Source: Xenorhabdus bovienii SS-2004 (GTDB lineage: Bacteria; Pseudomonadota; Gammaproteobacteria; Enterobacterales; Enterobacteriaceae). From it: a stretch of 64,000 bases of DNA. A model generated the notes under the pieces. The model was not told where the DNA came from. It saw nothing but the letters and a program-made list of their open reading frames with translations, and searched no databases. Shown piece by piece: positions 40,532 to 48,856 of the stretch; position 1 is the first letter of the stretch; each line of letters opens with the position of its first letter. Location of the stretch: positions 3,534,001 to 3,598,000 of the forward strand of contig NC_013892.1 in assembly GCF_000027225.1 (NCBI RefSeq), given 5' to 3'. Both the position numbers and the translations under genes were made by a program.

Positions 40532-41744
40532 TATTCTTCCATAAAGTTTTACTTTTCTTTATACATACCAAAAAAGCAGAAATAAATAATAAAACAAATC
40601 CAACAAACAACCATGGAGAAATAAATTCATTTTCCATCATATAAAAAGCAATAGAAGGTGTTATCATCACTCCTATATTTACCCCAGCAGAATAAAAGCC
40701 TAGATTTCTATCAACATTTTCACTGGAAGAAATACCACTAACATAGTGTGTTATAGATGGAAATATTATCATCTCTCCCAAAGACCATAATATGGTAGCC
40801 ATTATAAGAATAATAGCACTATTAATATCAATCATTAATGAAAATCCTCCTCCCGCTAATAAAAGCCCCAGAATTAATGAAAGCCTACTGTTTACATTAT
40901 TCATTTTTTTATTAATAGGAAGCTCAAATAAAATAACTAAAAAAGCATTAACAAAGAAAATAACACCGACAAAATAACTTGGAAATGATGTATAGTTAAT
41001 GATATATGCAGAAAGAAATGTCGGAGGAAGTGCATATGCAATATGCACAGGCAAAACTGAAGAAAGAATAACAATCAATCTTGGATAATGATATTTTTTA
41101 TCCTCTATAACTTCACATTCTTTTTTTATGCAATCATTTCCATCAAGACTGCCAAGAGAGTTATTAATATTTTCTTTAGATTTCATGGATAAAAGATAAA
41201 AAATAAGCGAGAAAAAAGTAAAAATAGAATTAACAAAAAAAACAAGTATAGGATGAACAGAAAATATAATGCCTCCTACAAGAGGCCCAATAGCCATACC
41301 TATATTTATAGCAAGTCTATTACATGAAAATGCAATCTTCCTCGAAGAAGAATCTGAATGTGTAACAGTTTCAGAGTATGCTGCTGGAGTAAAAGATTCG
41401 TAACTAATTCCCCACAGGAAAGAAAATGCAATTATTGTGTAATAATAATCCAAAAAAGGAATAAGAAATAATATAATTGATGTAAATAACAATGAGAACA
41501 CAATAACTTTATTAGAGCCAAAATTTTTAATGAAATATCCTATAATAACATCACAAAGTAGAGCTCCTGCACCAAAAACACCAACTAATACACCTGCCTG
41601 AATTGCATTTAATGATTTTTCCTGTATAAGATAAGCAGCAAAAAACGGGAACCCCATGGTCCCCATTCTGAATGAAAGAGTTACAAAAAACAGAGATCGA
41701 AGTTTTACGTTCAATCCGCGGATAGTTGCTATTGTATCAAACAT
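40524..41744 (-). CDS. MFS transporter, probably an exporter in a small biosynthetic cassette
   Basis: The 406-residue protein is a full-length major facilitator with about 12 hydrophobic segments split by a charged central loop (near residues 190-220, SMKSKENINNSLGSLDG...). It keeps the antiporter motif C on TM5, RLAINIGMAIGPLVGGI, typical of drug and metabolite exporters, and a motif-A-like stretch GYFIKNFGSNKVI after TM2. Its ATG overlaps the end of the ATP-grasp gene by 8 bases, and its stop codon overlaps the aminotransferase start by 8 bases; this coupling suggests export of the product of those enzymes. Low GC and codon use heavy in AUA, AAU and UUA mark it as foreign next to panC and panD. 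It is the only gene of the three that looks intact. Confidence 0.8.
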   Translation of the reverse strand: MFDTIATIRGLNVKLRSLFFVTLSFRMGTMGFPFFAAYLIQEKSLNAIQAGVLVGVFGAGALLCDVIIGYFIKNFGSNKVIVFSLLFTSIILFLIPFLDYYYTIIAFSFLWGISYESFTPAAYSETVTHSDSSSRKIAFSCNRLAINIGMAIGPLVGGIIFSVHPILVFFVNSIFTFFSLIFYLLSMKSKENINNSLGSLDGNDCIKKECEVIEDKKYHYPRLIVILSSVLPVHIAYALPPTFLSAYIINYTSFPSYFVGVIFFVNAFLVILFELPINKKMNNVNSRLSLILGLLLAGGGFSLMIDINSAIILIMATILWSLGEMIIFPSITHYVSGISSSENVDRNLGFYSAGVNIGVMITPSIAFYMMENEFISPWLFVGFVLLFISAFLVCIKKSKTLWKNNA

Positions 41745-42533
41745 TTAACTCATATACTCCATCTTTAATAGAATCAATATTTTTACAATCACTTTCTATA
41801 GCAGTTATCTCATCAGAAAAAATAAATATTCTTAGGGGGCTTGATAGAAGATCTATGGTTGGAGTTATCTTTCTACCAATGCCATATTTTACACTTAATT
41901 TAAAAACCGTGTTCAACTCTTTTATTTCATTCACTATTTTTTCATTAATAGCTGATATTACTCCATCAAGTTTCGTTGATGTATTTAAAACACATGCCTC
42001 TTTTAATTTACTATATTTTTTCCCGGAAAAATTTTTAATAAATCTATCAGGTGAGCAATAAGAAATATAAGTGATTCTCGCCTGGTTATTACCTAATACA
42101 ATATCATGAAAATCAGGTTCCATATTTCCATTTAGACGAGCTCCTACTTCTACCAACACAGGGCCTTCATTAGTCAATATAATTTCCGCATGAGCTGGAC
42201 CATTCATTATACCTAGTGAAGGTAGTATCTTATAGATATAGTCAATAAGCAATTTTGCCTCATAGGAATTTTCATCAATCAATACATCTCTATCATAGAT
42301 TTTCTTTCCTCCATAAACAATTTTTTTAACATATTTCCATATTCCACAAATATAAACATGACCATTACAACTTACTGTATCAACTATATACTCATCACCA
42401 TCAAGGAAAGATTGAACTAATATTTCTTTATCTATTAATAATGATGGCTATATAACTCTTTGTTTTTATTTATTAAATAAAGATCATCAAACGCTTGATA
42501 AATATTTTCAGGATGCTCTGCCAAGCGATGCAT
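41737..42533 (-). pseudogene. ATP-grasp (BacD-like amino acid ligase) gene, N-terminus missing and frameshifted
   Basis: Two reading frames together encode the last two thirds of an ATP-grasp ligase. The first begins at an ATG at 42533 (MHRLAEHPENIYQAFDDLYLI) and stops at 42435. A second frame, open from 42447, continues in register: PSLLIDKEILVQSFLDGDEYIVDTVSC and VYICGIWKYVKK, then the metal- and ATP-binding end MNGPAHAEIILTN with VLVEVGARLNGN. The latter motif is typical of the BacD, CarB-like and carnosine-synthase-type ligases that join amino acids. The first 150 or so residues of the family are absent, and the bases upstream are plain AT-rich DNA. It overlaps the start of the MFS gene by 8 bases. 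I judge it a pseudogene; a sequencing error could explain the frameshift but not the missing N-terminus. Confidence 0.65.
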
Positions 42534-43191
42534 AAATCATACCCAAAGATTGGCAATATATTTATTTACACAAAAAACTTATAGCTTATTTTTACTAATA
42601 AATACAATTTCATCGTGAAAATTAAACTAATAGTTATAGTTCAATAAATAAATATCATTTCCAATATACATAATAAATACTATAATATGTTTATAGTTTC
42701 ATTGCTAAACATTAAATATTGATTATCATATTATTGATTGAATACAAAAATAAAATAACAAACAAATTACACAAACACAACAAATGACACATAAAAAAAA
42801 TAACACTTTTATTTTATAATGTGCATTATTTTAAAAATGGGTACAGAGGAAACTTTTACCTACTCCTCCTTTCTGGTTGGCAAAACTGATTATTTTTGCC
42901 ATACCCACCTCAATCCAAATTTTCGACTGTTTTTCTTATAGGGAATGGCAGGCGTTACACCTTGTTTCACACGGTAAAGGACAGCCGTCCATCACCTTCA
43001 CGTAAGATGCCACCAAAAACCTGCGGCCTTGAGCCACTATCCCTTACAAAGGGTATTACCGGGAGGTGGGTTCGGCTCAAAAAAACTGCTAGTCGCATTT
43101 TGGTGTTTTTTTGACAACCTGATATAGTCATTCCTTCCGTGTCCTGTCTTTCTTCTGCAGATACGGCATCATCAATTTAGGAGCAACAAAC
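42534..43191. other. AT-rich region between the decayed cassette and panD
   Basis: The first 300 bases are extremely AT-rich with no coding signal. From about 42838 the composition returns to normal. There a 72-codon plus-strand frame (42896-43114, MPYPPQSKFSTVF... to ASRILVFF) is open, and a short inverted repeat GAGCC / GGCTC surrounds 43031-43078. The frame reminds me of small Ash- or Icd-like phage and satellite proteins, but I cannot support a name. The panD promoter should lie at the right end. Confidence 0.4.
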
Positions 43192-43572
43192 ATGTTACGC
43201 ACCATGCTACAGGGGAAACTACATCGAGTAAAAGTGACGCAGGCCGATCTTCATTACGAAGGTTCCTGTGCCATCGATCAAAATTTTATGGATGCAGCCG
43301 GCATTCTGGAATATGAAGCGATTGATATTTATAACGTTGATAATGGAGAACGATTCTCAACTTATGCAATTGCCGCTGAACGTGGTTCCAGAATCATCTC
43401 CGTAAACGGTGCCGCAGCACGTCGGGCGGCGGTAGGCGATAAGCTGATTATTTGTTCATATGTCCAAATTGCTGATGAGCTGACTAAATTTCACAAACCC
43501 AAAGTAGCTTATTTTGACGGTGATAATGTGATGAGCCGGCTGGCAAAAGCGGTTCCCGTTCAGGTTGCATAA
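43192..43572 (+). CDS. panD: Aspartate 1-decarboxylase proenzyme
   Basis: PanD makes beta-alanine from aspartate for the PanC reaction. The 126-residue proenzyme cleaves itself between Gly24 and Ser25 (HYEGSCAID) to make the pyruvoyl group; both residues and the catalytic NGAAARR stretch are present. AGGAGC precedes the start. It is cut off from panBC by the cassette at 40.06-42.53 kb, so it probably relies on its own promoter. Confidence 0.98.
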   Translation: MLRTMLQGKLHRVKVTQADLHYEGSCAIDQNFMDAAGILEYEAIDIYNVDNGERFSTYAIAAERGSRIISVNGAAARRAAVGDKLIICSYVQIADELTKFHKPKVAYFDGDNVMSRLAKAVPVQVA

Positions 43573-43607
43573 CCGTTCCCACCAACGACCGACTCACTAT
43601 TGCGCCA

Positions 43608-43635
43608 CTCCGCCGTTGTTTACGGCGGAGCGTTA
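43608..43635. terminator. Terminator between panD and yadH
   Basis: An eight-base GC-rich stem CTCCGCCG / CGGCGGAG with a seven-base loop lies between the convergent genes. The tail CGTTATATTT is only moderately T-rich. Confidence 0.75.
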
Positions 43636-43654
43636 TATTTACAAATTCTTGTTT

Positions 43655-44425
43655 TTAGGTTCTCAGCCCTCGCCCTGACTCGATCAAATACCAAGCCAAC
43701 AGATAAAAAACAAAGATAAATATACCGAGCATACCTAACGTCATCGTCAGAGAAACATCAGTAATACCAAGAAAACCGTAGCGGAAGCCGCTGATCATGT
43801 AAACGATCGGGTTGAGTTTGGATACTAGCTGCCAGAATTCAGGCAGCAGGGTCAGGGAATAGAATACACCGCCCAAATAAGTCAAAGGCGTCAGAACAAA
43901 AGTCGGAATGATGCTGATGTCATCGAACGTTTTTGCATAAATGGCATTCAATAACCCTGCCAGAGAAAACACTATGGATGTTGTCAGCAAGGTGATCACC
44001 ACCATACTCCATGAGTGGATCTGCACAGGTACGAATAATTGGGAAACCAGTGTCACCAAAATACCAACGCATACTCCACGGGCAACCCCACCGCCAACAA
44101 ATCCAGCAATAATGATATGGGTTGGCACGGGAGCGACCAGCACTTCTTCAATGCTCCCCTGAAATTTAGCACCAAAGAAGGAGGAGGAAACGTTAGCATA
44201 TGAGTTGGTGATCACAGACATCATAATCAGCCCTGGAACAATGAACTGCATGTAACTGAATCCACCCATCTCACCAATACGGGAACCAACCAGATTGCCG
44301 AATATGACGAAATAGAGGGACATCGTGATCACCGGAGGCAATAAGGTTTGTACCCAAATACGACCAAAGCGGGTTATTTCTTTCATCCAGAGGGTTTTTA
44401 GCGCTACCCAGTACAGTTGAATCAT
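43655..44425 (-). CDS. yadH: ABC-2 type transporter permease YadH
   Basis: YadH is the inner-membrane part of the YadG-YadH exporter; the substrate is unknown. The 256 residues show six hydrophobic segments and the ABC-2 membrane fold, with FSLAGLLNAIYAKTFDDISIIPTFVLTPLTYLGGVFYSL typical of the family (segment positions about 155-195). Its start overlaps the yadG stop by four bases, so the two are coupled. Same order as in E. coli. Confidence 0.94.
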   Translation of the reverse strand: MIQLYWVALKTLWMKEITRFGRIWVQTLLPPVITMSLYFVIFGNLVGSRIGEMGGFSYMQFIVPGLIMMSVITNSYANVSSSFFGAKFQGSIEEVLVAPVPTHIIIAGFVGGGVARGVCVGILVTLVSQLFVPVQIHSWSMVVITLLTTSIVFSLAGLLNAIYAKTFDDISIIPTFVLTPLTYLGGVFYSLTLLPEFWQLVSKLNPIVYMISGFRYGFLGITDVSLTMTLGMLGIFIFVFYLLAWYLIESGRGLRT

Positions 44426-45348
44426 TGATTCGCTCCTTGATTATTATTGGTCAACCCAACAAACAGCTCTTCCAGACGATTCGCTTTGTTGCGCATACTG
44501 CTGATTTGAATACCCTGCATGCTCAGTTGGGAAAACAGATCATTCAATCCCTGACCACGCTTGACATCCACTTCCAGCGTTACCGCATCGACCAGACGAT
44601 AATCATAACCCTCAACGACAGGCATCACACCTCTGGGCGTTAAGTCGAGCAAAAACGTTTCGCGTTCTAATTGGCTGAGTAGATCTTTCATACTGGTATT
44701 TTCCACCAGTTCGCCATATTGAATAATGCCGATATTACGGCAAAGCATTTCAGCCTCTTCCAGATAGTGAGTAGTCAAGATGATGGTGGTTCCCTGCGCA
44801 TTCAAAGCCTTCAGAAACTCCCACATGGAGCGTCTCAGTTCAATATCGACCCCCGCCGTCGGCTCATCAAGGATCAGCAACTTCGGCTGGTGCATCAGAG
44901 CACGGACAATCATCAGGCGGCGCTTCATTCCTCCTGACAGCCGATTCGCCCGTTCGTTACGTTTTTCCCATAGATCCAGTTGGGACAGATAGGTTTCTGC
45001 TCTGCTATACGCTACATTGCGGGGTACGCCGTAATATCCCGCCTGATTCAGTACAATCTGAATCACAGTTTCAAATGGGTTGAAATTAAACTCCTGCGGA
45101 ACAAGCCCCAGTTGCCGTTTAGCATTGACGAGATCCGTGTCAATATCGTAACCAAACACTTTGATCTTACCGCTGCTCTTATTGACTAAAGAACTAATGA
45201 TACCAATAGTAGTCGATTTCCCTGCACCATTCGGTCCCAACAGGGCGTAGAAATCGCCTTCTTCGACACGTAAATCAATCCCACGCAACGCCTTCACACC
45301 ACCTGCATAGGTTTTCGTAAGCTGAGTCAATTCCAATGCATAAGCCAT
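44422..45348 (-). CDS. yadG: ABC transporter ATP-binding protein YadG
   Basis: YadG powers YadH. The 308-residue protein has Walker A GPNGAGKST, the Q-loop in LVPQEFNFNPFET, the signature LSGGMKRRLM, Walker B LLILDEPTAGVD, and the H-loop ILTTHYLEEAE. The frame opens at a GTG at 45360. I chose the ATG at 45348 (MAYALELTQLTKTYAGG), which matches the E. coli start. Divergent from can. Confidence 0.94.
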   Translation of the reverse strand: MAYALELTQLTKTYAGGVKALRGIDLRVEEGDFYALLGPNGAGKSTTIGIISSLVNKSSGKIKVFGYDIDTDLVNAKRQLGLVPQEFNFNPFETVIQIVLNQAGYYGVPRNVAYSRAETYLSQLDLWEKRNERANRLSGGMKRRLMIVRALMHQPKLLILDEPTAGVDIELRRSMWEFLKALNAQGTTIILTTHYLEEAEMLCRNIGIIQYGELVENTSMKDLLSQLERETFLLDLTPRGVMPVVEGYDYRLVDAVTLEVDVKRGQGLNDLFSQLSMQGIQISSMRNKANRLEELFVGLTNNNQGANQ

Positions 45349-45529
45349 AAGTAAAAACACCTTTATTCTTTGCTATCTTTGAGTGCAAGATGCAAATTAT
45401 GCCATTATTTTTTCTGCCTTTCTTTGCAACGATAGGGATCAAATAAAAAAACATTGTTCAATTAAATATTAAATTCTCAATTAATGTTGTATATGATCCT
45501 ATCTCAAAAACGTTGCCAGGCTATTAGTT

Positions 45530-46183
45530 ATGATGAGAAAAATTGAAGAATTGTTTGCCAGGAACAAGCAGTGGTCGCAATCCGTAAACGAAGAAAATCC
45601 TCACTTCTTCAAGGAATTGTCAAAAGTACAAAAACCCCATTTTCTGTGGATAGGTTGTTCTGATAGCCGAGTGCCTGCTGAAAAACTGATTGACGCTGCA
45701 CCCGGCGATCTTTTTGTTCACCGAAACGTCGCTAATCTGGTTATCCATACTGATTTAAACTGCTTATCTGTAGTTCAATACGCCGTTGATGTGTTACAGG
45801 TTGAGCACATAATCATCTGTGGTCACTACGGCTGCGGAGGCATAGAAGCGGCGGTAGATGGCACTGAATTAGGCTTAATCAATAACTGGCTGCTCCACAT
45901 TCGGGACTTGTGGTACAAACACAGCTCCATGCTCGGCGAGTTGCCGCCTAACGATCGACTGAATCGTTTATGTGAGTTGAACGTCATTGAGCAGGTTTAT
46001 AATCTCGGCCACTCCACCATTATGCAAGCAGCATGGAAACGTGGGCAGAAAGTCATGATCCACGGTTGGGTCTATGGCTTGAAAGATGGCGAACTGCATG
46101 ATTTAGATGTTACCGCTGACAGCCGTGAAAAACTGGAACTCAATTACCGTCAGGCCATTTCCAAGCTGGCACATAAGAAATAA
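45530..46183 (+). CDS. can: Beta-class carbonic anhydrase
   Basis: Can interconverts CO2 and bicarbonate and supplies bicarbonate to carboxylases. The 217 residues carry the zinc ligands in WIGCSDSR (Cys and Asp of the CxDxR motif) and CGHYGCGG (His and Cys). Two ATGs lie in tandem; the second (45533) aligns best with E. coli Can, the first has AGG nine bases upstream. It lies divergent from yadG and convergent with hpt. Confidence 0.96.
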   Translation: MMRKIEELFARNKQWSQSVNEENPHFFKELSKVQKPHFLWIGCSDSRVPAEKLIDAAPGDLFVHRNVANLVIHTDLNCLSVVQYAVDVLQVEHIIICGHYGCGGIEAAVDGTELGLINNWLLHIRDLWYKHSSMLGELPPNDRLNRLCELNVIEQVYNLGHSTIMQAAWKRGQKVMIHGWVYGLKDGELHDLDVTADSREKLELNYRQAISKLAHKK

Positions 46184-46200
46184 CAGATCCACATAAAAAC

Positions 46201-46225
46201 AAATGGCAGCCTTGTGCTGCCATTT
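46201..46225. terminator. Terminator between can and hpt
   Basis: A perfect ten-base stem AAATGGCAGC / GCTGCCATTT with a five-base loop lies between two convergent genes and could work for both. Confidence 0.85.
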
Positions 46226-46259
46226 ACTCACAGTTCCCTATACGGTTTACCGCAGGAAT

Positions 46260-46805
46260 TTACTCTTCCAGCAGAGTAACATGCCCAATGTAAGGCAAGT
46301 GGCGGTAATGCTGAGCATAATCAATGCCATAACCGACCACGAATTTGTCTTCAATCGAATAGCCAATCCACTCAACCGGCACATCGACTTCACGGCGGGA
46401 GGGTTTATTCAGTAACGTACAAATCGCCAGAGAATTCGGTTCACGGAGCGCAAAAATCTCACGGATCTTATTCAGTGTATTGCCTGAGTCGATAATATCT
46501 TCAACGATCAACACATCTTTGCCACGAATATCTTCATCCAAATCCTTAAGGATTTTCACATCGCGGGTAGAGTTCATCTCATTGCCATAACTGGACGCAG
46601 TCATAAAATCCACTTCGTGGGGAACCTGAACTTCACGGCACAGGTCTGCCATGAAGATAAATGACCCCCTCAACAAACCAACCAGCACCAGTTCACGGTC
46701 GCTATTGCGATAGTGTTCTGTAATCTGTTGCCCCAATTCAGCAATACGTTGTTTAATCTCTTGTTCGGAGATCATCACTTCTACAATATGTTTTGGTTTA
46801 CTCAT
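46260..46805 (-). CDS. hpt: Hypoxanthine phosphoribosyltransferase
   Basis: Hpt salvages hypoxanthine (and guanine) with PRPP to IMP or GMP. The 181 residues show [16 protein letters not shown], the flexible-loop region TASSYG, and the PRPP motif [14 protein letters not shown]. The end [16 protein letters not shown] is typical. E. coli Hpt starts at the equivalent of about residue 5, but the first ATG is kept here as no other ATG fits. Confidence 0.97.
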   Translation of the reverse strand: MSKPKHIVEVMISEQEIKQRIAELGQQITEHYRNSDRELVLVGLLRGSFIFMADLCREVQVPHEVDFMTASSYGNEMNSTRDVKILKDLDEDIRGKDVLIVEDIIDSGNTLNKIREIFALREPNSLAICTLLNKPSRREVDVPVEWIGYSIEDKFVVGYGIDYAQHYRHLPYIGHVTLLEE

Positions 46806-47166
46806 AACTATATATTTTTAAATAAAAATTAAAATAAAATCATGTGTCTTTTTACGAAAAGTGATACACCGATTGATATACCGTCACCACACAAAGACGC
46901 ACACACAAAAAACATGAGAACAAAATATTTTGCAAAGCATATCAGAATTCACCACCTACAGTAAAAGAAGGGTTGAATCTATGACTACCTACAAACATCG
47001 TTGCCAGTGAGTAGATCCGTACACAAAACGTTTTAGCTTTGTGATAGGAGGTTGCGACGCATTTCGTCGGATGGTATTAAAGATTACGGTGACGGATAAC
47101 CAATTGTGCTACCTCACCAAAATAAATAACGCCATGAATAATTAAATTTTGTGGCTATTATGTAAG
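46806..47166. other. Intergenic region upstream of hpt
   Basis: Roughly 360 bases without a gene. The left part should contain the hpt promoter on the minus strand. The right part merges into the transposase remnant; I see no terminal inverted repeat to mark its edge. Confidence 0.4.
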
Positions 47167-47463
47167 AATAGCTGGCAACTGGCTGAATGAATGGGAGAAA
47201 GTACCCCCGATGACATTCAATATTTGCTGGAACGCACATGGGATGCCGGCGTGCCCTGTCACTGGGTGAGCGTCGTCTAAGAGTCTGGCTGGAGTCCCGA
47301 TACCCTGACTTCCGCTGACTGGAAAACACGGTCAGCGGAAAGGACAACAATCGAACAGGTTTTACATTGGTCAGACTGGCGACGACGGCATCAATATCGG
47401 GCACAACAATGTCACTGTCGTCGCCGGGAAGATCATTGGCTTACAGAGCAATTACGGCTGTAG
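47167..47463 (+). pseudogene. Remnant of an IS701/IS4-like transposase (C-terminal end)
   Basis: One plus-strand frame, broken by two stop codons, reads NSWQLAE*MGESTPDDIQYLLERTWDAG and so on. It ends with EQVLHWSDWRRRHQYRAQQCHCRRR and a stop. The first piece resembles the N-terminal SWQLAExxG...LL.R..WDAD region of IS701-type transposases, and the WSxWRRRHQxRAQxxHxRRR tail resembles their usual C-terminus. Most of the catalytic middle is deleted, so this is an internally deleted, dead copy. I judge the family by memory of these motifs. Confidence 0.55.
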
Positions 47464-47497
47464 TACTAATTAGGTATGATAAAGAATCAACGGAAGT

Positions 47498-47839
47498 TTA
47501 TAACCATTTAGCTACACCGCCGTGGCGAGAACATGCACCTTTATGGGTTTTGCTCTTACTATAGGTTCCGTCTTTACAAAGAGCGCTATTAGCCCCTTGC
47601 TTTGTGCTTCCAGCTTTTGATTTATTACTGTTGTTTTTCTGTGACGCTTTTTGGTTTTTTGATCCTTTGGTGACTTTCTTTTCTAATGAACTAACGTTGT
47701 CTTTAGCCGTTTTGACATTATGTTCTACCGCGGTGGCTGTTTTTGAAGCGTGTTCGAGTGATACTGCCGGCACTGCAAGTGCTGTACTCGAAAACAACAC
47801 CAGTAATGCCGCAACTGATAACTTTAAGCTTTTCATCAT
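47498..47839 (-). CDS. Small secreted DUF3761-type protein
   Basis: From the ATG at 47839 (AGAGGA upstream) the product has 113 residues. It has a Sec signal peptide (MMKSLKLSVAALLVLFSSTALA, cleavage near ALA-VP). A lysine-, serine- and asparagine-rich linker (SSLEKKVTKGSKNQKASQKN...) follows. The C-terminal 28 residues fit DUF3761: ALCKDGTYSKSKTHKGACS, then HGGVAKWL, with two conserved Cys that may pair. Such domains occur in small periplasmic or surface proteins of unknown function. The frame is open upstream to 47914 but the extension has no features. It sits alone beside transposase debris. Confidence 0.75.
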   Translation of the reverse strand: MMKSLKLSVAALLVLFSSTALAVPAVSLEHASKTATAVEHNVKTAKDNVSSLEKKVTKGSKNQKASQKNNSNKSKAGSTKQGANSALCKDGTYSKSKTHKGACSRHGGVAKWL

Positions 47840-48160
47840 ATATGTCCTCTGATTAGAGTGCCTTAACCCGAAACCAACTCTTGCAGTTTGGAGTATAGCT
47901 TTGAATGATTTCATTACAAATATAGCATAGGGAATGCTTATATTTTGACTTATGTCTGTTTTATGTTTTTTTATAACAAATTATTGTAGTTTGTAGACAT
48001 TACGGATATAGAAATCATGACATTTTTTAAATGATTAAGGCTTTATGATGATGAGTTGCTTACTTGGCATAAGATAATAAAAATTGCTGTATCTGAATCA
48101 ATGGCACTTCAGACAGGGGCATGGTTGCACTGAGCGGCACAGATGGCGTTATTTAACCAC
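47840..48160. other. Intergenic region between the DUF3761 gene and thiQ
   Basis: About 320 bases between two minus-strand genes. No open frame, RNA fold or repeat that I can support. The promoter of the DUF3761 gene should be in the left part; no clear terminator of thiQ is visible. Confidence 0.4.
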
Positions 48161-48856
48161 TCACCCTATCCCCAAAATCGCCGCCTCAGGCGCTTCCCCA
48201 TTAACTAACTTCGCCGTTGCACCATCATAATAAATCCGTCCATCCACAATAAGTAAAGAACGCGGTGCTATTTTGGCGGCATCATCAAGATTATGGGATA
48301 CCATCATTAAAGTGAGCTGGCGCGTATCACAAACTTGTGTCAGTAACTCCAACATCTCATTGCGTAAAGCAGGATCAAGTGCTGAAAATGGTTCATCGAG
48401 CAATAATATAGGTTGCTGGCGTACCAGACAGCGTGCCAGTGCTGCGCGTTGGCGCTGGCCGCCGGAAAGCTGAGCTGGCAGGCGGTTAAGATAATCTTGC
48501 AGTGATACTTGGGCAGCAATTTGCTGTAGCGTCTTTTGTTGCTCACCCGTTAGCCGTAAGCCGGGATGTAACCCCAGACCGATATTTTGTTCAATGGTTA
48601 AGTGGGAAAACAGATTATTTTCCTGAAACAACATTGAGACTGGCCGTTTGGAAGGCGAGGTATGGGCATGATTTTCATCATTTAACCAGATATCGCCACT
48701 TTCTGCGGATTGGAACCCCGCCATTAAACTTAACAGCGTACTTTTACCCGCTCCGCTGGGGCCGAGGATTGCAATACGTTCGCCTGCCTCAATATTGACA
48801 TGGAAATGCATGGCAAGGTGCTCGTAGGTATAAATGACATTTTCGAGTTTAATCAT
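48161..48856 (-). CDS. thiQ: Thiamine ABC transporter ATP-binding protein
   Basis: ThiQ drives import of thiamine, TMP and TPP through ThiP. The 231-residue product from the ATG at 48856 ([18 protein letters not shown]) has Walker [10 protein letters not shown], the Q-loop [11 protein letters not shown], the signature [15 protein letters not shown], Walker [13 protein letters not shown], and the switch His in VSHNLDDA. The frame stays open to 49045, but that part lies inside thiP and has no homology. The start overlaps the thiP end by 8 bases. Confidence 0.96.
   Translation of the reverse strand: MIKLENVIYTYEHLAMHFHVNIEAGERIAILGPSGAGKSTLLSLMAGFQSAESGDIWLNDENHAHTSPSKRPVSMLFQENNLFSHLTIEQNIGLGLHPGLRLTGEQQKTLQQIAAQVSLQDYLNRLPAQLSGGQRQRAALARCLVRQQPILLLDEPFSALDPALRNEMLELLTQVCDTRQLTLMMVSHNLDDAAKIAPRSLLIVDGRIYYDGATAKLVNGEAPEAAILGIG

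Noticed and set aside
43031..43078. Possible tRNA-like or structured RNA near GAGCC...GGCTC before panD
   Set aside because: Only a five-base outer stem pairs; no T-arm, anticodon arm or known RNA motif could be built.
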